64,000 nucleotides of DNA from an uncultured Shewanella sp. (GCF_947501665.1 NZ_CANMWS010000023.1:1-64000), one strand, 5' to 3'; shown: positions 42,087-52,444, counted from the stretch's first letter. The notes: a model not told the origin generated them from the letters alone. Program-made: numbers and translations.

Positions 42087-45000
42087 TTATTCTGCGTCAG
42101 CCATCGCTAACGCTTCATCAATATCTACCGCAACTATGCGTGACACACCGGGTTCATGCATAGTAACGCCAATAAGTTGATCTGCCAGCTCCATGGTGAT
42201 CTTATTATGGCTAATATAAATAAACTGTACCGTTTGCGACATTTCTTTCACCAAACGGCAAAAACGTTCGACATTGGCATCATCTAAAGGTGCATCAACT
42301 TCATCTAGCATACAAAAAGGCGCTGGATTCAGTCTAAATATAGCAAAAACTAAAGATAATGCTGTTAACGCTTTCTCCCCACCTGACAGCAAATGTATCG
42401 TACTGTTCTTTTTACCCGGTGGTCTTGCCATAATAGTGACACCTGTTTCTAACAGATCATCGTCTGTCAACGCTAAATATGCGCTGCCTCCACCAAATAC
42501 TTTAGGGAACAGTTGCCCTAAATCTTGGTTCACTTTATCGAAGGTTTCTTTAAAACGAACTTTGGTTTCTTTATCAATTTTATTGATAGCAGCTTCAAGA
42601 CTCTTTAATGCTTGATGTAAGTCTTGATCTTGACTATCTAAATAATGTTTACGTTCACTTTGTTGTTCATATTCTTCAATTGCTGCAAGGTTAATGGCCC
42701 CCAGAGCCGAAATGCGTTGTCGCAATGCTCCCAATGCTTTTTGGCGCTTGTGTGACGAATATTCACAATCTAGATTTTCCATCACATCGGACACATCAAT
42801 ATTATGCTCTTTCAACAAGCTCATTTGGCTATTAATTTGTCCGTTAATTCCCTCACGACGCAATTTTATCGCACTCATGGATTGCGTCAACTCGTTAACC
42901 TTAGCCTGCCATTGCTTTCTATCCTGAGTGACACTATCACATGACAACTGAATGTGGGCTTGTTGAGCACGGATCTCGGTTAATTTTTCATCTTTTAATG
43001 CTTGTTCAGCCAACACTTGTGAAAGCTTACCCTGTAACTGCTCTATACTATCAATCTCTTGATTCGCATTTTGTTCACATTGAGTTTGCTTAAGCTTGGA
43101 TTTTGCCGACTGCAGTTCTTTGATGCTGAGAGCATGTTGATCTATTTTTTGTTGATTAACCGCTAATTGCATCGTCAATGATTGCAACTGATTTAACGAA
43201 TGTTGATAACAACTGTCGGACTGAGTTAGCGATGTGTTTTTTTCATTTAATTGGCATTGTTCGACCTTCCTTGTCTCTTCTAATTGATGTTTTTTATCTC
43301 GCTCTATCCCTAAACTACCGTTTAATACACTCTGCTCAGCAGACAACGCATCTATTCTCGAGCGTTCTGTGACCATTTCAGCGGTTAGACTTTGATTATC
43401 TTGTTGTAATTGCTCAAGCTGTTCTTGATTATGCGCTTGTTGCTGCGCCCTTTCAGTCATTTTTGAAGTCAAAGAGGCAATACTTAGCTGGCAAGCTTGT
43501 AACACCTCTCGGTTATCCCCTTGCCGCGCATTGAGCTCTGCCAAACACTCTTGGGTTTCTTCTAAGGCTTGATGAACTTGTATTAAACCTTGCTTAAGCT
43601 CTGCCACATGGGCGATTAATTCACTTTGCTCACGCTTGAGCTGCACCCAAGCGACATTATCACTGGCCGTGGCTTTCTTGAGCACAAAACCTTGCCCAAT
43701 CATAAACCCATCGGCAGTGACCATCATGTCATCACTTTTCAGCTCAGGTAACAGCGCTAATGCGGCAGCCTTATCATTCACCCAATGAACGTGGGTTAAC
43801 CAAGGAGAAAGATTCACTTTGGCTTGAATGACCTCATCCTTATAAAGATCATGTAAAGTAAACCCTTCTTGATGCGCCCCCACAAGCGTCGGCATATTGA
43901 GTAAACCATCAAATACCCATTCCACCGCTTTTTCCCAGCCGGGCTTAACCTCTAATTGTTGCCACAATGCTTGCTCAGTCTGCACGTTATCTTCAGTATG
44001 TAACAAACTCTCTACCACACTTAACCGGCCTTGCTTTTCTGCCAGAGACTGATTCAGCAAAGATTCCTCGGCTTGAATAGAGTTTTTTGCTTGGCTTTGC
44101 GCCGTAATTTGCCCTTGAATATCTTGTGCCAGTGACGTGTACTTCTCACGCTGATGCTGTTTGTCTTTGAGTTGTTGCGCCCACTGCGGGGATTCATCTT
44201 CAAGCAAACGTGCCTGCAATACCTGTATTTGCTCGGCGGTTTTTTCTTGTTGACGCAATTTTTGACGGTAAATAACCTGATGATGTTCATGTTGTTTACT
44301 GGTTAACTCAAAAGACAACGTCAGCTGACTCACAACATCATTTTGTTGTTTAAGCGCCTCATTGAGGCGAGTCATTTTTTCATTTAATTGTACAAGTACT
44401 GACTTATTGTCACTCAACGCGACCTGCATATAGGTATGGTCAGCCTGATGTTTTTCAATCTCTATTTGCAAGCCTTTATGGATTTGCTCATCATGCTGGT
44501 GCTTTTTTTCAAGTCCTGTCATCGCGGTATTTAACTCGCTCAGGCGTGATTGTAAACTCTGTTCTTGCTGCTGACGATGGCTTAATGCCTGCTCAAGTTG
44601 GTTGATATGGTTTTTGGCTAAATAGCATGCTTCTACTTGGGTTTGTTCTTCTTTATCGAGCTGATTTAATGAGACTTGCCACTGAGTCAAGGATAATTCC
44701 AACGCTTGTAATTTCGCCGACTCCGCTGCCATGGTTAACTCAAGTTCACTCAACTGTGATGTTAAAGTATCACTTTGATCTTGAAGTTCTTGATAACGCA
44801 TGACTAACAGCTGTGCTTCTTGTTGTCGTTCAGTCTGCTTTAACTGCCGATATTCAAGCGCCACTTTTGATTGCTCTGAAAGTTTTTCTAATTGCTTTGC
44901 AAGTTCAATGCGAATATCACTGAGTCGTTCTAAATTTTCTCGAGTATGACGCATGCGGTTTTCAGTTTCACGGCGACGTTCTTTATAACGGGAGATCCCC

Positions 45001-45503
45001 GCCGCTTCTTCAATAAACACCCTAAGCTCTTGAGGTTTAGATTCGATGAGTCTAGAGATGGTGCCTTGTTCAATGATGGCATAACTGCGCGGACCTAGGC
45101 CCGTTCCCATAAACAAATCAGTAATATCTCGGCGGCGGCACTTTTGCCCATTTAAGAAATAATGAGAATCTCCTTCTCGGCTCACTTGACGTTTGACCGC
45201 AATCGCTTGATAACTGGCATACTCGCCTAATAAACGACCATCAATATTTTCAAACGACAGCTCGACACTGGCCACAGAAACAGGCCGGCGGGCAGTGGAA
45301 CCATTAAAAATGACATCTGTCATGGCTTCACCACGCAGATTTTTAGCTGAACTCTCACCCAGCACCCACCTTACGGCATCAATCACATTGGATTTGCCGC
45401 AGCCATTAGGGCCAACGATGGCTGTCAGTGGATGAATAAAAGGGATTTTAGTGACATCAGTGAACGACTTAAATCCTGCCAATTTTATCTGTTTGAGTCT
45501 CAT
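42087..45503 (-). CDS. smc: Chromosome segregation ATPase SMC
   Basis: 1138 residues. The N-terminal head has the Walker A GPNGCGKSN (about 32-40). Two long coiled coils flank a hinge region near residues 510-640. The C-terminal head has the signature LLSGGEKALTALSLVF and the Walker B FCMLDEVDAPLDDANV. It organises and segregates sister chromosomes as a dimer with kleisin partners, which are not in this window. It is first gene of the smc-zipA-ligA transcript and divergent from cysZ. Confidence 0.97.
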   Translation of the reverse strand: MRLKQIKLAGFKSFTDVTKIPFIHPLTAIVGPNGCGKSNVIDAVRWVLGESSAKNLRGEAMTDVIFNGSTARRPVSVASVELSFENIDGRLLGEYASYQAIAVKRQVSREGDSHYFLNGQKCRRRDITDLFMGTGLGPRSYAIIEQGTISRLIESKPQELRVFIEEAAGISRYKERRRETENRMRHTRENLERLSDIRIELAKQLEKLSEQSKVALEYRQLKQTERQQEAQLLVMRYQELQDQSDTLTSQLSELELTMAAESAKLQALELSLTQWQVSLNQLDKEEQTQVEACYLAKNHINQLEQALSHRQQQEQSLQSRLSELNTAMTGLEKKHQHDEQIHKGLQIEIEKHQADHTYMQVALSDNKSVLVQLNEKMTRLNEALKQQNDVVSQLTLSFELTSKQHEHHQVIYRQKLRQQEKTAEQIQVLQARLLEDESPQWAQQLKDKQHQREKYTSLAQDIQGQITAQSQAKNSIQAEESLLNQSLAEKQGRLSVVESLLHTEDNVQTEQALWQQLEVKPGWEKAVEWVFDGLLNMPTLVGAHQEGFTLHDLYKDEVIQAKVNLSPWLTHVHWVNDKAAALALLPELKSDDMMVTADGFMIGQGFVLKKATASDNVAWVQLKREQSELIAHVAELKQGLIQVHQALEETQECLAELNARQGDNREVLQACQLSIASLTSKMTERAQQQAHNQEQLEQLQQDNQSLTAEMVTERSRIDALSAEQSVLNGSLGIERDKKHQLEETRKVEQCQLNEKNTSLTQSDSCYQHSLNQLQSLTMQLAVNQQKIDQHALSIKELQSAKSKLKQTQCEQNANQEIDSIEQLQGKLSQVLAEQALKDEKLTEIRAQQAHIQLSCDSVTQDRKQWQAKVNELTQSMSAIKLRREGINGQINSQMSLLKEHNIDVSDVMENLDCEYSSHKRQKALGALRQRISALGAINLAAIEEYEQQSERKHYLDSQDQDLHQALKSLEAAINKIDKETKVRFKETFDKVNQDLGQLFPKVFGGGSAYLALTDDDLLETGVTIMARPPGKKNSTIHLLSGGEKALTALSLVFAIFRLNPAPFCMLDEVDAPLDDANVERFCRLVKEMSQTVQFIYISHNKITMELADQLIGVTMHEPGVSRIVAVDIDEALAMADAE

Positions 45504-45730
45504 GTTGTCAGTGTGTCGGTCATGTCAGAACTAGAACTTGCATCACGTCCTAAAGGGTTAATATACTCAAAATGATGCATTCAAGCTCCCTTGGATAATG
45601 CAAGTATAGATAAAAATAAGAATATCTCTGCACTTTACCAAAGCCTGCCGTAATTTGTAATGCTTTTATTGCCTGATCGGCGCTTTTAACTTGTCATCTC
45701 AGGCCTAGTGGAACACAATCTAAGCATTTA
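45504..45730. promoter_or_regulatory. Divergent promoter region smc/cysZ
   Basis: About 226 bp between oppositely transcribed genes; both promoters must lie here. No specific operator was identified. Confidence 0.5.
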
Positions 45731-46531
45731 GTGTCAAATTCAACAAATATGGACTTTATGGAACCTCAAAATCAATCAAACAAAAAAAGCGGCGTGAATT
45801 ATTTTCTCATGGGATTTAGTCTCATCAAACGTCCGGGATTGCGCCGCTTTGTTTTTATTCCTCTGCTTATCAATTTGATCCTTTTCAGCGGATTATTCTA
45901 TCTGGCTGTTAATCAATTAACCCATGTGTTTGATTGGCTCTCAGCACAACTGCCCAGTTACTTAAGTTGGCTCAATTTTATTTTATGGCCACTGGCTATT
46001 ATCACCCTACTGGTTGTCTCTTCTTTCATCTTTAGTTCCGTCATGAATTGGCTTGCCGCCCCTTTTAATGGTTTACTGGCCGAAAAGGTCGAACAATTAC
46101 TATCGGGTCAGTCAATGAATACTGGCTCAAATCTGGACGTGATTAAAGATATTCCCCGTACACTTTCTCGTGAGTGGATAAAACTGAAATATTACCTTCC
46201 ACGTGCTTTGGTATTTTTAATTTTGTTTTGGGTGCCTTTACTTGGTCAAACTGTCGCCCCTGTTTTGTGGTTCTTGTTTACCGCATGGATGATGGCCATT
46301 CAATATTGTGATTATCCTTTTGATAATCACAAAGTGCCTTTCAGTGATATGAAAACGGCATTAACACAAAATAAAGGTAGCAGCTTTAGTTTTGGCGCTA
46401 TGGTCACTTTATTTTCAATGATCCCTATTATTAACTTCATTGTGATGCCTGTCGCCATTTGTGGCGCAACAGCAATGTGGAATGATAAATATCGTGCTGA
46501 TTATAAAAATTCATTGATAGCGCCAGATTAA
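45731..46531 (+). CDS. cysZ: Sulfate transport protein CysZ
   Basis: A 266-residue inner-membrane protein that brings sulfate in for cysteine synthesis. It matches E. coli CysZ throughout: NYFLMGFSLIKRPGLRRFV, NWLAAPFNGLLAEKVEQ, the almost invariant LGQTVAPVLWFLFTAWMMAI and QYCDYPFDNHKVPF. Four or more hydrophobic helices. The exact start is uncertain: GTG 45731 and ATG codons at 45749 and 45758 are all in frame and none has a clear ribosome site. It precedes cysK on the same strand. Confidence 0.93.
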   Translation: MSNSTNMDFMEPQNQSNKKSGVNYFLMGFSLIKRPGLRRFVFIPLLINLILFSGLFYLAVNQLTHVFDWLSAQLPSYLSWLNFILWPLAIITLLVVSSFIFSSVMNWLAAPFNGLLAEKVEQLLSGQSMNTGSNLDVIKDIPRTLSREWIKLKYYLPRALVFLILFWVPLLGQTVAPVLWFLFTAWMMAIQYCDYPFDNHKVPFSDMKTALTQNKGSSFSFGAMVTLFSMIPIINFIVMPVAICGATAMWNDKYRADYKNSLIAPD

Positions 46532-46714
46532 CGGCCTCAAAAAACAGTGTATTAAAATAAAGCGCATACTGCTTAAAATAAAAGTATGCGCAATACTTAA
46601 CCAAACCCTATAGCTAAATCACTGCCAGTATCGCCATATTTCATTTTAGCCAATACTAATTAACACTATGAGAAAAAAGTTTTTTTTTATAACATAGAAT
46701 ATACAACAGACTTT

Positions 46715-46735
46715 TAATAACCAAAAGTTATAAAG
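46715..46735 (+). promoter_or_regulatory. CysB-like binding site upstream of cysK
   Basis: TAATAACCAAAAGTTATAAA lies about 75 bp before the cysK start. Its ATAAC/GTTAT half-sites resemble CysB activation sites of enteric bacteria. A closely similar sequence occurs at 52795-52815. Functional identity is inferred. Confidence 0.45.
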
Positions 46736-46809
46736 AAGAACAAACAATCACTTCTATTGGCGCTCAAGGAGATTATGCTTGGGAGGTCCACAAAAAAGGA
46801 AAGTAGCTC

Positions 46810-47778
46810 ATGAGTAAAATTTTCGACGATAATTCACAAACAATTGGCCATACCCCGCTCGTCCGCCTAAACCGCGTTAGTCAAGGTTATGTCTTAGCCA
46901 AAGTAGAAGCCCGTAATCCCAGTTTCAGTGTGAAATGCCGGATCGGTGCGAATATGATTTGGGATGCAGAGAAGAAAGGGACACTCACCAAAGACAAAGA
47001 GCTCATTGAACCCACATCAGGTAATACGGGTATTGCTTTAGCCTATGTTGCAGCAGCTCGAGGTTACAAGTTAACCCTGACGATGCCTAATACGATGAGC
47101 TTAGAAAGACGTAAGTTACTAAAAGCGTTAGGCGCACATTTAGTGCTAACAGAAGGGGCTAAGGGCATGAAAGGTGCCATTGATAAAGCCGAAGAAATTC
47201 GTCAATCTGCACCTGAAAAGTACGTGTTATTACAGCAATTTAATAACCCTGCTAACCCTGAAATACATGAAAAAACCACAGGTCCAGAAATTTGGAACGA
47301 TACCGACGGTGAAGTCGATGTTGTTGTTGCTGGTGTGGGAACAGGAGGCACAATTACTGGCATAAGTCGTTACCTTAAGAATACCCAAGGGAAAGCCATC
47401 ACATCCGTTGCTGTTGAACCTGTTGATTCTCCCGTTATTCAGCAAACATTAGCAGGACAAACAATTCAACCTGGCCCACATAAAATTCAAGGTATTGGCG
47501 CAGGGTTTATTCCCGGTAACTTAGACATTAATCTTATTGATCGTGTTGAAACTATTACCAATGAAGATGCCATTGATATGTCGTTAAGGCTCATGAAAGA
47601 AGAAGGTATTTTAGTCGGCATTTCTTCAGGGGCTGCAGTTGTTGCCGCTAACCGAATTGCTGCACTGCCTGAATTCAAAGATAAAACCATTGTTGTTATT
47701 TTACCTTCTGCGGCTGAGCGTTATTTATCTTCTGTACTCTTCCAAGGCGAATTTAGTGACGCTGAAAACGTACAGTAA
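46810..47778 (+). CDS. cysK: Cysteine synthase A
   Basis: Makes cysteine from O-acetylserine and sulfide with PLP. 322 residues. TIGHTPLVRLNRV, the PLP lysine K42 in NPSFSVKCRIGANM, the substrate loop EPTSGNTGIALAY, the phosphate loop GVGTGGTITGISRYLK and SSGAAV near the C-terminus are all present. GGAAAGTAGCTC before the ATG gives a fair ribosome site. It follows cysZ by 280 bp and has its own CysB-like site. Confidence 0.97.
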   Translation: MSKIFDDNSQTIGHTPLVRLNRVSQGYVLAKVEARNPSFSVKCRIGANMIWDAEKKGTLTKDKELIEPTSGNTGIALAYVAAARGYKLTLTMPNTMSLERRKLLKALGAHLVLTEGAKGMKGAIDKAEEIRQSAPEKYVLLQQFNNPANPEIHEKTTGPEIWNDTDGEVDVVVAGVGTGGTITGISRYLKNTQGKAITSVAVEPVDSPVIQQTLAGQTIQPGPHKIQGIGAGFIPGNLDINLIDRVETITNEDAIDMSLRLMKEEGILVGISSGAAVVAANRIAALPEFKDKTIVVILPSAAERYLSSVLFQGEFSDAENVQ

Positions 47779-47800
47779 CAAGGTATAAACTCAATAAGAA

Positions 47801-47845
47801 GCTGAATGCCCCTTTATATTTTAATATACAATAAGGGCATTCAGC
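47801..47845. terminator. Bidirectional terminator cysK/TetR
   Basis: GCTGAATGCCC and GGGCATTCAGC form an 11-bp outer stem with an inner TATATT/AATATA arm. It lies between the convergent cysK and tetR-type genes and overlaps the stop of the latter. Confidence 0.75.
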
Positions 47846-48572
47846 CTATTGCATTAGCTACCATGACAGAGACAATCGGTTTTAGGTGACCCTCAATCAT
47901 TTTATTTTTTTGACTTAATTCACTTGTTCTTTCTTTTAACATCCCTCTTGTACCATAATGTTGATGATCATATTGTGCTGCACTGATATGCACTAAATAT
48001 TGATACTCCAACCACTTTATCACCCCTAATACTTGATGAGCGTCAATATAAGATGCCTTTGAGTCCACTTGTTTTAAAAAGCGTTCAATACTATTGAGCA
48101 TTGCCTCATTTAAACGACTCACCGCCACAGCAAGTTGAGGGTTACGTAATGCTTCCTCATGAAATGCCATTTCAATAATACAATCATCAGTTTGAGCCAC
48201 TTTCGCTTGTACAAAACTGCAAGCAATGTCACTTAATGCTTGAATAAGTTGTTGTTTATCATTTTGTTGTAAACATTCTGGAGACCATTCATTGAGCAAC
48301 CCCCAACTCTTATGTTCCAATTTCTCTCTCATCCATAGATGCTTCTCAGCAAAATAGGTCAGCGCATCACTGATTAAAGATTTAATATCACTAAAATAAT
48401 AAGTCGTAGACGCTAGAGGCACTTGAGCCTGTTTAGCCACGGCTCGATGACGCACACCCCTTATGCCTTCTTGAACAATCACTGCTAAAGTGGCTTCTAA
48501 AATCGCAATTCTTCGTGCTTGGCCATCTTTTCGACTCGCTTTTCGCCCCACATATACTAAAGGCTGCAACAT
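47841..48572 (-). CDS. TetR family transcriptional regulator
   Basis: 243 residues. The N-terminal DNA-binding domain reads RRIAILEATLAVIVQEGIRG, then VRHRAVAKQAQVPLASTTYYFSDIKSLI split as helix-turn-helix and the usual Y-Y-F end. The C-terminal ligand domain is helical (LIQALSDIACSFVQAKV) and ends with a Lys-rich tail. It is convergent with cysK and divergent from ycaO across 277 bp, so it may regulate itself or ycaO. Ligand unknown. Confidence 0.88.
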   Translation of the reverse strand: MLQPLVYVGRKASRKDGQARRIAILEATLAVIVQEGIRGVRHRAVAKQAQVPLASTTYYFSDIKSLISDALTYFAEKHLWMREKLEHKSWGLLNEWSPECLQQNDKQQLIQALSDIACSFVQAKVAQTDDCIIEMAFHEEALRNPQLAVAVSRLNEAMLNSIERFLKQVDSKASYIDAHQVLGVIKWLEYQYLVHISAAQYDHQHYGTRGMLKERTSELSQKNKMIEGHLKPIVSVMVANAIG

Positions 48573-48849
48573 AGTTTGTTATCCCTGTTGTCTTTCATCC
48601 ATGCAGCATGGTGCTTGAGTTCACTGCAATGTCGTTTCCTTGCATTGCAATACAGGATATGAACAATGGCAAGAAACCCAGCATAGTCGGTTTTTTTGAC
48701 AAAAAAAAGATAAAAAAATGACGGATAATGACTATGATGATTGCTACTCTTATGCTCTAAACGATACAATCCCTGCCTAGTCGATATTCTCAATAATCAC
48801 AGTACAATTTATTGAGCGACTTATCCTATTTAGCTATTTAGAGGTCGTA

Positions 48850-50613
48850 ATGAACCACACATATATTCCGGGTAAAGATGAAGCTTTAGAAGTCTCTATT
48901 GCCATCATGCAAAAAAGGCTCGCAGAGCTAGGATTTGATATTGAAGAAGCATCTTGGTTAAACCCTGTGCCCTACGTTTGGTCTGTTCATATTCGTGATA
49001 AAAATTGTCCTGCCTGTTTTACCAATGGTAAAGGTGCCAGTCGTGACGCAGCCCTTGCCAGCGCATTAGGAGAATATTTTGAACGTTTAGCCTGTAATTA
49101 CTTTTTTGCTGATTTTCATCTCGGTGAACAAGTCGCTAATAGTGAATTTGTCCATTACCCTAATGAGCAATGGTTCCCTATCGGGACTGAAGCTCGGCCT
49201 CATGGACTAATGAACGCTTCTTTATGGGAACATTACGATCCTGAAGGCGATCTCAATCTTAATACACTAATTGATATTCAATCTGGCAACCATGATAGAG
49301 GCATATGTGCCCTACCCTTCACGCATCAATCTACAGGTGAATTAACCTATATTCCAATGAATATCGTCGGTAATTTATTTGTCAGTAACGGCATGTCTGC
49401 TGGCAATACAAAAACCGAAGCCCGTACTCAAGCTTTATCGGAGTGCTTTGAGCGCTTTGTTAAAAATAAAATCATTGCAGAGGCCATTTCACTACCTGAA
49501 ATACCCAGCGATGTGATTGCCCGCTTCCCAACAGTGGTTGAATCAATTAAAGAATTAGAGCAACAAGGCTTTCCAATCACTTGCTTTGATGCCTCTTTAG
49601 GCGGCGAATACCCAGTTATTTGCGTGACCCTATTTAACCCTGAAAACGGCGGCTGCTTCGCCTCTTTTGGTGCACATCCCAGATTTGAGATTGCCCTTGA
49701 GCGCACCGTCACCGAATTACTGCAAGGTCGCAGTCTTAAAGATTTGGATATTTTTCCGAGTCCATCCTTTGATAACGACGAAGTAGCGGATCACACCAAC
49801 CTTGAAACCCATTTTATTGACTCTTCAGGGCTTATTTCTTGGGATCTGTTTAAAGACACTGCTGATTTTGCCTTTAGTGATTGGAATTTTCAAGGCAACA
49901 CAGAAGAAGAATACACTCAATTACTGAATAAATTCCATGCCTTAGGCGCTGATGTATATATTGCTGACTATGCCCATTTAGAGACGTATGCTTGCCGTGT
50001 ACTGGTGCCTGGATATTCTGAAATTTATCCTGTATATGAGCTTAGCTGGGTCAATAATAACCGCGCCATGGCGTTGCGTAAGCTTATTCAACAATGGATC
50101 AATGACTGTCAAAATGTCACATTAAGTCAAGAGATTATTGATGAAATTGATGCGTTAGATTTAGATGAATTCCAACCACTTGATCAACTTTTAGGCTTAG
50201 GTGTGGATGCCAGCTCTCCTTGGGCGACCTTGCGTATTGGTGAGTTAAGGTGTTTATTAGCATTAGCCACAAACGATCACGACACCGCCTTTGACTGGGC
50301 CATGTGGACCACCGATTTTAATGCCGGCGGAATAAGCCCAGCTCAGCAAAAACGTTTACGTTTTTATCATGCCATCAAAGCCATTATCACAGTGCTGATG
50401 GAAGGTAAGGATTTGCATGAATATGAAGCTAAACTTATTCGTATGTACACACAAGTCGATTATCAAGCGGCTAAGGCTCATGTGATGGGTAAAAGCCAAG
50501 GGTATGATTTAGTCAATATCGATGACTTACTTGGCTTTAATAAACATCAAAGCTTATTGAAAGCCTACGATAAATTACAACAAGCCAAGGCAAAATTCAC
50601 GCAATGGGGCTAA
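48850..50613 (+). CDS. ycaO: YcaO domain protein (RimO-associated type)
   Basis: 587 residues, colinear with E. coli YcaO. That protein is linked to beta-methylthiolation of ribosomal protein S12 together with RimO; members of the YcaO superfamily use ATP to activate amide bonds. Seen here: VWSVHIRDKNCPACFTNGKGASRDAALASALGEYFERLA split over the typical nucleotide-binding core, KTEARTQALSECFERFVK and the helical C-terminal extension. A good GAGGT ribosome site precedes the ATG. No RiPP precursor or partner gene is adjacent, so I read it as the housekeeping type. Confidence 0.9.
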   Translation: MNHTYIPGKDEALEVSIAIMQKRLAELGFDIEEASWLNPVPYVWSVHIRDKNCPACFTNGKGASRDAALASALGEYFERLACNYFFADFHLGEQVANSEFVHYPNEQWFPIGTEARPHGLMNASLWEHYDPEGDLNLNTLIDIQSGNHDRGICALPFTHQSTGELTYIPMNIVGNLFVSNGMSAGNTKTEARTQALSECFERFVKNKIIAEAISLPEIPSDVIARFPTVVESIKELEQQGFPITCFDASLGGEYPVICVTLFNPENGGCFASFGAHPRFEIALERTVTELLQGRSLKDLDIFPSPSFDNDEVADHTNLETHFIDSSGLISWDLFKDTADFAFSDWNFQGNTEEEYTQLLNKFHALGADVYIADYAHLETYACRVLVPGYSEIYPVYELSWVNNNRAMALRKLIQQWINDCQNVTLSQEIIDEIDALDLDEFQPLDQLLGLGVDASSPWATLRIGELRCLLALATNDHDTAFDWAMWTTDFNAGGISPAQQKRLRFYHAIKAIITVLMEGKDLHEYEAKLIRMYTQVDYQAAKAHVMGKSQGYDLVNIDDLLGFNKHQSLLKAYDKLQQAKAKFTQWG

Positions 50614-50942
50614 TGCTTATCAATAAGGTTTTATTACGATAACACGCTTAAATAACAAGGCCAGTTAACCGATGTTAACTGGCTTTTTTATTAAACAATT
50701 TAATTAACAGATAATCAACTCCATATAACAAAGCTGAACCTAAACTTAACATTTACAATTGACATATTTAGCTACAAATAGAAGGTTTTTTTATCCTCAA
50801 AACACGGCTATTATTATTGCCATTCTTTATACATAACACTTTTTATTGATTTTATTGAGTAGTATTTATCTAATAGTCAATATCTTATTAATCGTAAAAA
50901 GTCTTTCTGTTATTCACTGGCGAATATTGAGAGTATCTAGGT
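50614..50942 (+). other. Intergenic region with ycaO terminator
   Basis: 330 bp. It holds the terminator at 50660-50689 and then an AT-rich segment that must contain the promoter of the next gene. No other feature is visible. Confidence 0.5.
50660..50689 (+). terminator. Intrinsic terminator of ycaO
   Basis: GCCAGTTAAC and GTTAACTGGC form a perfect 10-bp stem with loop CGAT, followed by TTTTTT. Confidence 0.92.
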
Positions 50943-51800
50943 ATGAGTATCTATATTACCCCGCAAAGTGCAATTGTTAAGTCTGTCTCTGGATTATTGA
51001 AAGTCAAAGATCATCAAGGAGAAACTTTATCTCTGCATGAAACAGACTATATTAATGAAGGCGAAATGATTTTATTTAACCAAGACTCAATTTTCTCTTT
51101 AACTCTAAATAACGGGAGTGAGATCTGCCATAGACAAATAAAGTCACAGCCCATGGCATACTCCTCCACTCCACTCACAGAATTAGTCATTAATGATATT
51201 ACCACTAATAACATCATCAATATTATTGAAGCATCTAGAGACATTAAGGTGTCAGGTTATGTTAAAGGGGATATCGAACCCAATGGAGAGATCCAAATCG
51301 ACCTTAAAAACAATCAATATTGTACTCACTTGGATTTAAGTGGACACTTTAGCATTGATATTCCAGGTTTCATTCTGGCAGAACATGATCATATTACGGT
51401 TCGCTATCGTATTAAAGATGAAAAGCATAATATATTTTGTACCAGTAAAGTTAAACAATATAACGTCATGTTAGTCGGTCCTTATATCGACCTGACACTA
51501 TGCCCCATACATGTTCATAAACAGCCACCTTCTGAAGTAGCAAACAATAAAGTCACAGTAAAAGGCCTAGCCAAATACCAATTCTCTGAAAATGATAAAG
51601 TCACTATCACAATCAATCATCATCAATATATCACTCGAATCGACACACACGGGTACTTTAGTCTAGATATTGATTATCAAGATGTGCTTGCTGCTCAACA
51701 AATTACAGCAACACTAACGAGCTATGACATCTCAGGTAATCAATCTTCCATTTCGACAAGTCAACCTATCCAGTATACTAAAGATAAACTCAGTAGTTGA
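50943..51800 (+). CDS. Short adhesin-like protein with retention-module-type N-terminus and Ig-like repeats
   Basis: 285 residues, no signal peptide. The first 60 residues (VKSVSGLLKVKDHQGETLSL, then EGEMILFNQDSIFSLTLNNG) follow the small beta-module found at the start of LapA/BapA-type giant adhesins that stay plugged in the secretion pore. Two Ig-like units follow, with parallel motifs CTHLDLSGHFSIDIPGF and ITRIDTHGYFSLDIDYQ. Full adhesins run to thousands of residues with RTX repeats; here translation stops after the second unit. It may be a remnant or a free-standing protein. The family link is moderate. Confidence 0.5.
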   Translation: MSIYITPQSAIVKSVSGLLKVKDHQGETLSLHETDYINEGEMILFNQDSIFSLTLNNGSEICHRQIKSQPMAYSSTPLTELVINDITTNNIINIIEASRDIKVSGYVKGDIEPNGEIQIDLKNNQYCTHLDLSGHFSIDIPGFILAEHDHITVRYRIKDEKHNIFCTSKVKQYNVMLVGPYIDLTLCPIHVHKQPPSEVANNKVTVKGLAKYQFSENDKVTITINHHQYITRIDTHGYFSLDIDYQDVLAAQQITATLTSYDISGNQSSISTSQPIQYTKDKLSS

Positions 51801-51856
51801 CCAACTACGCCCATAAAAGTAAACGCATATGCTTAACTGATCTGACAGTGATGATT

Positions 51857-52444
51857 CTAGCTCATCACTGTCAGATCATTATCTTGTAAACTCAAAGTAT
51901 TGAGTGCAATATCAATGATATTATTAGATATTTTCGTTTCACAGTCATTGACTGCAACGGCCACTTTTTGCAATTTTGCCGACACATCGTCTACAACAGT
52001 GACTCTCTGCTTTACTTCTGTAATTGAAGACTTTAAGTCATTATTCACCGTGGTAACTCTATTATTAACCGCTTCAATTTGCTGAGTAATAAGTCGCATA
52101 TAATTGAGCATTGCTTGGAATTCAGATGCTTTCATACTGCTATCTTCAGCGATTGTTTCAAATTTGTTTGCCACAATTGCATTAACCTCTCCCTTAAACT
52201 CATCTTCTTGAGCAATCAGTTTCCAGTTCTTTAACGTATATACATTATGCCAAAGTGAGGTTTCTACTCTCGGGCCTAAATTAAATTCAAATGATGCAAC
52301 AATTTTGATATCCGTTAAGGAACCTAGATTAATTTTTTGTTCGCTGCCAACGACCGACTTATATTCATTACCAAAAATTTCCCAGTAATTACTTTTTAAA
52401 ACAAAGTAGCCTCCATACATTTTCTGCTTAACAATATCTCCCAT
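51857..52444 (-). CDS. Coiled-coil protein of unknown function
   Basis: 195 residues, not recognised. The N-terminal 95 residues are beta-prone (YGGYFVLKSNYWEIFGNEYK, SLTDIKIVASFEFNLGP), resembling in style the structural parts of tail-spike or injection-machine proteins. Residues about 105-180 form a heptad-like helix (QAMLNYMRLITQQIEAVNNR, VTTVNNDLKSSITEVKQRV). It is convergent with the adhesin-like gene. No signal peptide. No phage or secretion genes surround it, so the resemblance is not enough for a function. Confidence 0.5.
   Translation of the reverse strand: MGDIVKQKMYGGYFVLKSNYWEIFGNEYKSVVGSEQKINLGSLTDIKIVASFEFNLGPRVETSLWHNVYTLKNWKLIAQEDEFKGEVNAIVANKFETIAEDSSMKASEFQAMLNYMRLITQQIEAVNNRVTTVNNDLKSSITEVKQRVTVVDDVSAKLQKVAVAVNDCETKISNNIIDIALNTLSLQDNDLTVMS

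Noticed and set aside
48557..48793. 78-codon minus-strand frame upstream of the TetR gene
   Set aside because: Low-complexity aromatic/basic translation, overlaps the TetR start and the ycaO promoter region, no ribosome site.
48850..50613. YcaO as part of a RiPP (azoline/thioamide) cluster
   Set aside because: It is colinear with the housekeeping RimO-associated YcaO, and no precursor peptide, partner E1-like protein or protease is adjacent.
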